NCBI GenBank assembly: GCA_018268545.1
Contig: JAFDWI010000098.1
Span: 1-10,715, forward strand
Reading direction: 5' to 3'
DNA length: 10,715 nt
From: Actinomycetota bacterium
GTDB taxonomy: Bacteria; Actinomycetota; Acidimicrobiia; Acidimicrobiales; Iamiaceae
The position numbers were made by a program, and so were the translations under genes. Every line of letters begins with the position of its first letter. The first letter of the stretch is position 1. Below the pieces are notes generated by a model. That model did no database searches. It had not been told where the DNA came from and saw only the letters and a list, made by a program, of their open reading frames with translations. This document shows, piece after piece, positions 6,219-10,715 of the stretch.

Positions 6219-6851
6219 ATGGCCCAGACGTCGACATCGGACACGCGCCGGGCCGCTCAGGTGCTGCTTGGCGGCGGCACGGTCGTCGTCCCGACCGACA
6301 CGGTCTATGGCCTCGCAGCACACCCCGAACGGGCCGAAGCGATCGATCGCCTCTTCGCCCTCAAGGGCCGGGACCACTCGAACCCGTTGGCCGTGCTCGC
6401 GGCCGATGCCGGCCAGGCGCTGGCGCTGTTCGACCTCGATGGAATGGACTCCGGGATCGTCGACGCCGTGCGATCGTTGGCGGCGATGTGGCCCGGCGCG
6501 CTCACGCTCGTCGGCCCTCGCGCCACGAGTTGGAGCCACATCGACCTCGGGGGCGACGCGACGACGATCGGGGTCCGGGTGCCCGACTCGCCCGTCGTAC
6601 GTGGCATCGCCGCGGTCGTCGGACCGATCGTGACCACGAGTGCGAACCGATCGGGTGAACCGACGCCAACCGATGCGACACGAGCAGCGGCATCGTTGGC
6701 CGACCCGGTCGACTTCGTCATCGACACCGGCGAGTGCGGTGGCGTCCCGTCGACCGTGATCGACGTCACGACGGTGCCGTTCTCAGTGCTGCGTCACGGC
6801 ATGCTCGACCCGGCCGCGCTCGGCCTGGCGGATGGTGTCATCCATGCGTGA
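6219..6851 (+). CDS. tsaC: L-threonylcarbamoyladenylate synthase (TsaC/YwlC/Sua5 family)
   Basis: Makes threonylcarbamoyl-AMP from threonine, bicarbonate and ATP, the first step of the universal t6A modification at tRNA position 37; cytoplasmic. At 210 aa it is the short YrdC-domain form without a Sua5 C-terminal domain. Visible motifs: VVVPTDTVYGLA (22-33), the KGR and NPL ligand region (49-57), SANRSGEPTP (141-150) and PSTVIDVT (177-184). It begins at ATG 6219 with a candidate leaderless promoter. The last eight bases overlap the start of the next small gene, so the two are coupled. The neighbouring order prfA-prmC-ywlC recurs in Bacillus and many actinobacteria. The symbol ywlC would serve equally well. 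Confidence 0.95.
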   Translation: MAQTSTSDTRRAAQVLLGGGTVVVPTDTVYGLAAHPERAEAIDRLFALKGRDHSNPLAVLAADAGQALALFDLDGMDSGIVDAVRSLAAMWPGALTLVGPRATSWSHIDLGGDATTIGVRVPDSPVVRGIAAVVGPIVTTSANRSGEPTPTDATRAAASLADPVDFVIDTGECGGVPSTVIDVTTVPFSVLRHGMLDPAALGLADGVIHA

Positions 6852-7014
6852 CCACCACATCGGGTTCTGGGTCGGTGGCGTGCTCATGGCCGTCGGGTTG
6901 TTCATGAGCGTCGTGCTGACCCGCCACGACGCGTTCGCGCTCGGCGGCGCCGGCCTGATCGTCATCGGAGCACTCGCGGTGGCGGTCAGCTTCGTCGACG
7001 CACCCGAGGAGTGA
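6844..7014 (+). CDS. Small two-helix membrane protein, function unknown
   Basis: A 56-aa protein with two predicted membrane helices, about 8-26 (GFWVGGVLMAVGLFMSVVL) and about 33-52 (LGGAGLIVIGALAVAVSFV), a short Arg/His/Asp turn between them and an acidic tail DAPEE. ATG 6844 overlaps the end of tsaC by eight bases; an in-frame GTG at 6832 would add four residues. Translation is probably coupled to tsaC. The gene is convergent with the thiolase-like gene and only six bases separate their stop codons. I do not recognise a family. The hydrophobic pattern and GC-rich codon use support a real gene. Confidence 0.7.
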   Translation: MRDHHIGFWVGGVLMAVGLFMSVVLTRHDAFALGGAGLIVIGALAVAVSFVDAPEE

Positions 7015-7020
7015 ACGGAT

Positions 7021-8514
7021 CTACGCGAACCGGAACTCGCCGGAGTCGTCGATGCGGACCGTCGAACCGATCGTTTCGACGGATTCGATACGAGCCATGT
7101 CGTCGACGTCGTGGCTCGAACCCCACACGCGCGTGCCCGCTTCGGTCCGAGCGGTGACGATCGCCCGCTCGGGGGTGTCGTCACGACCGTGCATGACCGT
7201 GCACGACTCGACGGTCGCGTCACCCGCGAAGGCGTCGTCCGCAGCCACCGATCCGACCGCGTCGATCTCATCCTGGGGTTTGGCAGAGGCAAAGGGGCGA
7301 CCGGACGGCTCGGTCGAGTACACCCCGAACGCGTGCTTGGTGAAGTACCCGCCGTTCGCGGTGACCAGGCCGTGGCCACGCCGCTCACGCAGGACCTCGA
7401 CGGTGCGAGCGATCGAGTGGCTCACGTAGTTGCTCCACGGGCCGCCCGCGAAGGGCAGTCCGCCGGTGACGGTGAGGTCACGGTCGGTCGGCAACCCGAG
7501 TTCGTGGGCACCGACCTGGACAGCGACCGGGAAGCACGAATACACGTCGATCGTCGACAGTTCGTCGGGTTCGACACCGGCCAACTCCAGTGCCCGACGG
7601 CCGGCGATTCGCATCGCCGGTGATCCGGCGAAGGTCGGCCGGTTCGAGAAGAACCGCGTGTCGGCGCCGTCGGTTCCAGCGACCGGAAAGACCCATCCAT
7701 CGTCGGCGAGCCCCAGCGAACGGGCCCGCCCGACGGTGGTGAGGATGATCCCGGCGGCCTGGTCGACCCGCTCGAACGAGTTCACGACCTTGCGGTACGG
7801 AAAGCCGACCATGCGGTTCCCGCCTTCGGGTGAGTCGATCGCTTCGGGTGTGTGGGCGACCCGATTCCATGCGTGAGGGTTGTCGGCGGCGACCCGGCTG
7901 AGCGCGGCGGCGACCTCGGCGATGCGGCGGCGGTCCTCTTCCAGACTCCAGTGGTTCGCGGCACGCCAGGCGCTCTCGAACAGCGGGTAGATCTGGATCG
8001 GCATGACGATGCCGCGCTGCAACTCGGCATCAGCCATGAGCGCCACGTCTGCGTCGAGCCACTCATCGGGTTCCGCGTCGTCGGGTTGGACCGTCCAGGC
8101 GGGGGCGGTGCCCGAGCTGCGCTGCATCGCCTTGGAGCAGCCTGCTTCGGCTCCGGTGACCGCCACGACCTCGACGCGCCCTTCGGCGAGGTCCCGACAC
8201 GCGCCGTTGAGGATCATCTGGGGGACGTTGCCACCGATGTGGGTGTAGCCGGTTCGGGAGTCGGGACACCCGAGCGATTCGGCCACGATGCGACCCGGAT
8301 CCCGGTAGCGCCAGCCGAGCACGTTCACACAGCGGATCACGTCGACCTTGGCGACCAGGCTCGGATCACCGGCGTCGTCTGCCGCGATCCGCAGCGCGTG
8401 GGTCATCAGAGCGGTCGGCTCTTCCGACGGCTCACCTCGGTCGACGCGCTGGTTGAGTTGCCCCACACCGACGATCACCGGCGTGCGATCGTCCAAGCTT
8501 CCAGAAGTACGCAT
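7021..8514 (-). CDS. Thiolase-like protein (SCPx/TLP type) lacking the thiolase cysteines
   Basis: A 497-aa thiolase-fold protein of the type usually annotated acetyl-CoA acetyltransferase in actinobacteria. PVIVGVGQ (12-19) opens the N-terminal half. At the nucleophile position the text is IGGNVPQ (93-99) with no cysteine. The second half has TIDVYSCFPVAVQV (321-334) in place of the NEAFA loop, GGLPFAGGP (351-359) in place of GGxxxxGHP, and ANGGYFTKHAFG (386-397) where a C-x-G cysteine is expected. The last ~80 residues form an extra domain resembling the additional C-terminal domain of mycobacterial thiolase-like protein 1. Without both cysteines ordinary thiolysis is unlikely; acyl-CoA binding or a partner-dependent role is inferred. 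Start ATG 8514 lacks a ribosome binding site. It interrupts the conserved tsaC-phosphatase order. Confidence 0.85.
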   Translation of the reverse strand: MRTSGSLDDRTPVIVGVGQLNQRVDRGEPSEEPTALMTHALRIAADDAGDPSLVAKVDVIRCVNVLGWRYRDPGRIVAESLGCPDSRTGYTHIGGNVPQMILNGACRDLAEGRVEVVAVTGAEAGCSKAMQRSSGTAPAWTVQPDDAEPDEWLDADVALMADAELQRGIVMPIQIYPLFESAWRAANHWSLEEDRRRIAEVAAALSRVAADNPHAWNRVAHTPEAIDSPEGGNRMVGFPYRKVVNSFERVDQAAGIILTTVGRARSLGLADDGWVFPVAGTDGADTRFFSNRPTFAGSPAMRIAGRRALELAGVEPDELSTIDVYSCFPVAVQVGAHELGLPTDRDLTVTGGLPFAGGPWSNYVSHSIARTVEVLRERRGHGLVTANGGYFTKHAFGVYSTEPSGRPFASAKPQDEIDAVGSVAADDAFAGDATVESCTVMHGRDDTPERAIVTARTEAGTRVWGSSHDVDDMARIESVETIGSTVRIDDSGEFRFA

Positions 8515-8520
8515 CGGGCC

Positions 8521-8557
8521 ATTTCAGTCCGTCGACTGACCGTGCGGTCAAGTCGAC
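8521..8557 (-). promoter_or_regulatory. Candidate promoter and TetR-type operator for the thiolase-like gene
   Basis: TGACCG-TG-CGGTCA at 8537-8550 is a perfect inverted repeat with a two-base centre, flanked on both sides by GTCGAC (8531-8536, 8552-8557). Short GACCG/CGGTC dyads of this form are typical operators of actinobacterial TetR-family regulators, many of which control fatty-acid genes. On the minus strand TTGACC (8551-8546) could serve as a -35 within the dyad, and TGAAAT (8526-8521) sits at -12 to -7 from ATG 8514. That box is a poor TAnnnT match. The site also lies upstream of the divergent phosphatase gene. No regulator gene is in the window. Confidence 0.45.
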
Positions 8558-8595
8558 CGAAGGCCCGGGCACATCCTCGCCGAGGTGGTGATCGG

Positions 8596-8601
8596 TAGAG
8601 T
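8596..8601 (+). promoter_or_regulatory. Candidate -10 for the phosphatase-rpiB-glyA operon
   Basis: TAGAGT, preceded by GG, resembles the other -10 candidates in this window and lies at the head of the last plus-strand operon. Transcription would begin near 8608-8610, downstream of every in-frame GTG that could start the phosphatase. Either the box is fortuitous or the start codon is unusual. A small dyad CCTCG-C-CGAGG lies at 8575-8585 where a -35 would be. Confidence 0.35.
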
Positions 8602-9184
8602 GGCCGCCATCAACATCGAATTCTGTTGCACCGGAAACCAGTGTCGTTCCGTGATGGCCGAAGCGTTCGCTCGCCGCGGCCTCGCCGAACGCGGCATCGA
8701 TGCCACCGTTTCCTCCAGCGGTCTGCTCGAGGCGGGGCATCCGGCCCCCGACGATGTGGTCGCCGTGATGGCCAGGCGCGGGATCGACGTCGTCGATCAT
8801 CGGAGCCGCACCATCGAAGCGGAGGTGATCGCGGCCGCATCGCTCGTCATCGGGATGGAACGTCGCCACCTCACCGAGATCATCACGATCGATCCCGACG
8901 CGTGGACCCGGAGTTTCACCCTTGTCGAGTTCGTTCGCCGCGTCGATGCGCTCGGTTTGGAGGCGACCGACGACCATTCCCTCGACGCGGTCCTGGCGGG
9001 AATCGCCGAGACCCGGACCCGCCGCGACCTGCTGCGCGTCGGTGTCGACGACGAGATCCCCGACCCGATCGGGCGATCGCCCAAGGTGTTCGAGCGGACC
9101 GCCGAGGAGATCGACTCCCTCGTCGACCGGCTCGTGGCCGGACTGTGGCCGAGTGTCGAGAGCGCCTCCGCGGGGGTGCCGTGA
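8600..9184 (+). CDS. Low-molecular-weight protein phosphatase (LMW-PTP/YwlE family)
   Basis: Cytoplasmic phosphatase using a cysteinyl-phosphate intermediate; 194 aa from GTG 8600 (GTGs at 8585 and 8588 are alternatives). The signature CTGNQCRS gives nucleophile C10 and phosphate-binding R16. The general-acid Asp is D155 in EIPDPIG. A central segment (about 100-150) lengthens it beyond the ~150 residues usual for the family. Substrate is open: LMW-PTPs acting on phosphotyrosine usually have Ile, and arginine phosphatase YwlE has Thr, at the position that is Gln14 here. The residue after CRS is Val rather than the usual Pro. Its place between ywlC and rpiB matches Bacillus ywlE. The stop and the rpiB ATG share one base (TGATG), so the genes are coupled. 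Confidence 0.88.
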   Translation: MAAINIEFCCTGNQCRSVMAEAFARRGLAERGIDATVSSSGLLEAGHPAPDDVVAVMARRGIDVVDHRSRTIEAEVIAAASLVIGMERRHLTEIITIDPDAWTRSFTLVEFVRRVDALGLEATDDHSLDAVLAGIAETRTRRDLLRVGVDDEIPDPIGRSPKVFERTAEEIDSLVDRLVAGLWPSVESASAGVP

Positions 9185-9756
9185 TGCGTATCGCCATCGG
9201 TTCGGACCATGCGGGTTTCCCGTTGAAGGCGGTCCTCGTCGAAGCGCTCGTCGCCGACGGCCACGATGTGGTCGACCTCGGGACGCATTCGACCGAATCG
9301 GTCGACTACCCGATCTTCTGTGCTGCGGTCGGTCGTGCGGTCGCAACCGGCCGGGTCGAGTCCGGCATCGTCCTGGGTGGCTCCGGGCAAGGCGAGCAGT
9401 TGGCCGCGAACAAGGTCGCCGGGGTGCGGGCCGCGCTGTGCAACGAGCTGTACACGGCACGCATGTCGCGCTCGCACAACAACGCGAACGTGCTGTCGAT
9501 GGGCGCTCGCGTCGTGGCCGATGCACTCGCGATCGAGATCACCCGGCTGTGGTTGGCAACCCCGTTCGACGGCGGGCGCCACCAGAAGCGAATCGACGAG
9601 TTGACGGCGCTCGAAGCGTCGTTCTCGGACCCCGAGGCTCAGGACGCGTACCTTTCCAGCCTGTGGGCCGGACTTCCCGAGTCGGCGCACGGCGCCGACC
9701 AAAGCGCGTTCGAAGCGCGCCCCGCAACACCCGTGAAGGAGTTGGAACATCCATGA
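9184..9756 (+). CDS. rpiB: Ribose-5-phosphate isomerase B (RpiB/LacAB family)
   Basis: Interconverts ribose 5-phosphate and ribulose 5-phosphate in the non-oxidative pentose phosphate pathway. MRIAIGSDHAGFPLK (1-15) contains the substrate-contacting Asp8 and His9. VDYPIF (40-45), IVLGGSGQGEQLAANK (62-77), and SRSHNNANVLSMGAR (95-109) follow. At the base position E. coli has Cys66, which is Gly65 here; Glu71 matches the catalytic Glu of the Mycobacterium tuberculosis enzyme, so this is the actinobacterial Glu-type. The protein is 190 aa against about 150-160 for the family, with an Ala/Glu/Ser-rich tail from about 150. ATG 9184 overlaps the phosphatase stop by one base. The frame is open upstream, but the family start fits only this ATG. 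The stop overlaps the glyA ATG (ATGA). Confidence 0.95.
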   Translation: MRIAIGSDHAGFPLKAVLVEALVADGHDVVDLGTHSTESVDYPIFCAAVGRAVATGRVESGIVLGGSGQGEQLAANKVAGVRAALCNELYTARMSRSHNNANVLSMGARVVADALAIEITRLWLATPFDGGRHQKRIDELTALEASFSDPEAQDAYLSSLWAGLPESAHGADQSAFEARPATPVKELEHP

Positions 9757-10715
9757 GTTGGCCGACCACACGCGACGACGAGGTTTTCGGGCTCATCGAC
9801 GATGAACTCACCCGTCAGAACTCGACGGTGCAGTTGATCGCATCGGAGAACTTCGCGTCACCCGCGGTGATGGAGGCGACGGGAACGGTGCTCACCAACA
9901 AGTACTCCGAGGGGTATCCGGGCAAGCGTTACTACGGCGGCAACGAGGTCATCGACCGGGTCGAGGACGTCGCTCGTCGCCGGGTGGTCGAGCTGTTCGG
10001 CGCCGAGCACGCGAACGTGCAGCCGCACTCGGGTGCGAATGCCAACCTCGCCGTGTACCAGGCGCTGTTGGAACCCGGCGATGCGGTGTTGGGGCTCCGA
10101 CTCGACCAGGGCGGCCATCTCACGCACGGGTCTCCCGTGAACGCGAGCGGGATCCTGTACCACTTCTCGGCGTACGGCGTCACCGAATCCGACGAGCGGA
10201 TCGATTTTGACCAGGTGCGCGACGTCGCACATGCGGTGAAGCCGAAGCTGATCGTCGCGGGCGCGACGGCCTACCCGAGGATCATCGAGCCCGAACCGTT
10301 CCGTCAGATAGCCGACGAGGTGGGTGCGCTGTTCATGTTCGACGCCGCGCACATCGCGGGGTTGATCGCCGGCGGGGTGCACCCCAACCCCGTCCCGTTC
10401 GCCGATGTCGTCACGTTCACGACCCACAAGACGCTCCGTGGCCCACGTGGTGGGTGCATTCTTTCGCGCGCCGAACACGCCGCGGCCATCGACAAGGCCG
10501 TGTTCCCGGGAATGCAGGGCGGCCCGCTCGACCATGTCATCGCGGCCAAGGCCGTGGCATTCCGCGAAGCGGCGACGCCCGAGTTCGCGGACTACGCGCG
10601 TCGGATCACGACCAACGCGGCTCGGCTCGCAGCGGCGTTGGCCGGTGGGGGCCTGCGGCTGGTCTCGGGTGGCACCGACAACCACCTGTTGCTCGTCGAC
10701 CTGCGCTCCTTCGAC
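9753..10715 (+). CDS. glyA: Serine hydroxymethyltransferase (3' end outside the window)
   Basis: PLP enzyme converting serine and tetrahydrofolate to glycine and 5,10-methylene-THF, the main cellular source of one-carbon units. The 321 residues visible are about three quarters of the usual ~420. Motifs: LIASENFASPAV (28-39), TNKYSEGYPGKRYYGGN (48-64), the HSGANANLAVY cofactor region (92-102), GLRLDQGGHLTHG (114-126), FDAAHIAGLIAGG (196-208) and the Schiff-base lysine K226 in TTHKTLRGPRGG. AAGGAG (9736-9741) is 11 bases before ATG 9753, and the ATG overlaps the rpiB stop, so both coupling and direct initiation are possible. Nothing suggests a defect within the visible part. Confidence 0.97.
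   Translation, partial: MSWPTTRDDEVFGLIDDELTRQNSTVQLIASENFASPAVMEATGTVLTNKYSEGYPGKRYYGGNEVIDRVEDVARRRVVELFGAEHANVQPHSGANANLAVYQALLEPGDAVLGLRLDQGGHLTHGSPVNASGILYHFSAYGVTESDERIDFDQVRDVAHAVKPKLIVAGATAYPRIIEPEPFRQIADEVGALFMFDAAHIAGLIAGGVHPNPVPFADVVTFTTHKTLRGPRGGCILSRAEHAAAIDKAVFPGMQGGPLDHVIAAKAVAFREAATPEFADYARRITTNAARLAAALAGGGLRLVSGGTDNHLLLVDLRSFD

Noticed and set aside
8432..9771. Long minus-strand open frames over the phosphatase and rpiB
   Set aside because: They are antisense to well-supported genes, and their composition is that of GC-driven shadows.
1..10715. CRISPR array, tRNA, rRNA, transposase or insertion-sequence ends
   Set aside because: I saw no spaced repeat array, cloverleaf, rRNA-like stretch, transposase frame or long terminal inverted repeat.

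Overview
The window is GC-rich, gene-dense bacterial chromosome. It combines an actinobacterial-type Rho with a long, disordered, Arg-rich insertion, TAnnnT -10 boxes placed directly before start codons, and GTG starts. This suggests an actinobacterium, possibly an acidimicrobiial lineage. The phylum is an inference from style and gene content; no rRNA or other marker gene is present.

Layout, left to right. Positions 1-101 hold the last 32 codons of an unidentified gene. A leader of about 230 bases precedes rho (336-2003), which ends in a hairpin terminator. Next comes the translation block rpmE (L31), prfA (RF1) and prmC, the methyltransferase that modifies the RF1 GGQ motif. Behind prmC is a decayed patch (4464-5044). 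It holds an intact 89-residue small gene, a nucleotidyltransferase gene stopped by an in-frame TGA where the family usually has a residue such as Trp, and, on the opposite strand, the first ~45 codons of what looks like a Fic-family gene. The two broken genes face each other and both lack their 3' ends, as one internal deletion would produce. A minus-strand DUF2804 gene (5148-6179) follows. Then come tsaC/ywlC (6219-6851), overlapped by a two-helix small membrane protein, and a minus-strand thiolase-like gene lacking the catalytic cysteines (7021-8514). A dyad resembling a TetR-family operator lies upstream of it. Last is a tightly overlapping run: low-molecular-weight phosphatase, rpiB and glyA, the last cut by the window edge.

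The plus-strand backbone prfA-prmC-ywlC-LMW phosphatase-rpiB-glyA matches the order of the Bacillus prfA-prmC-ywlC-ywlE-rpiB-glyA neighbourhood. The accessory genes sit at two breakpoints: prmC/ywlC (small gene, nucleotidyltransferase, Fic, DUF2804) and ywlC/phosphatase (membrane protein, thiolase-like).

Most of the window is ordinary core genome. The points most worth checking are the two-gene deletion scar with its precise nonsense codon, the Rho substitutions at two known bicyclomycin-resistance positions, and the run of apparently leaderless promoters, one of which conflicts with the expected phosphatase start. I did not find a convincing new system.
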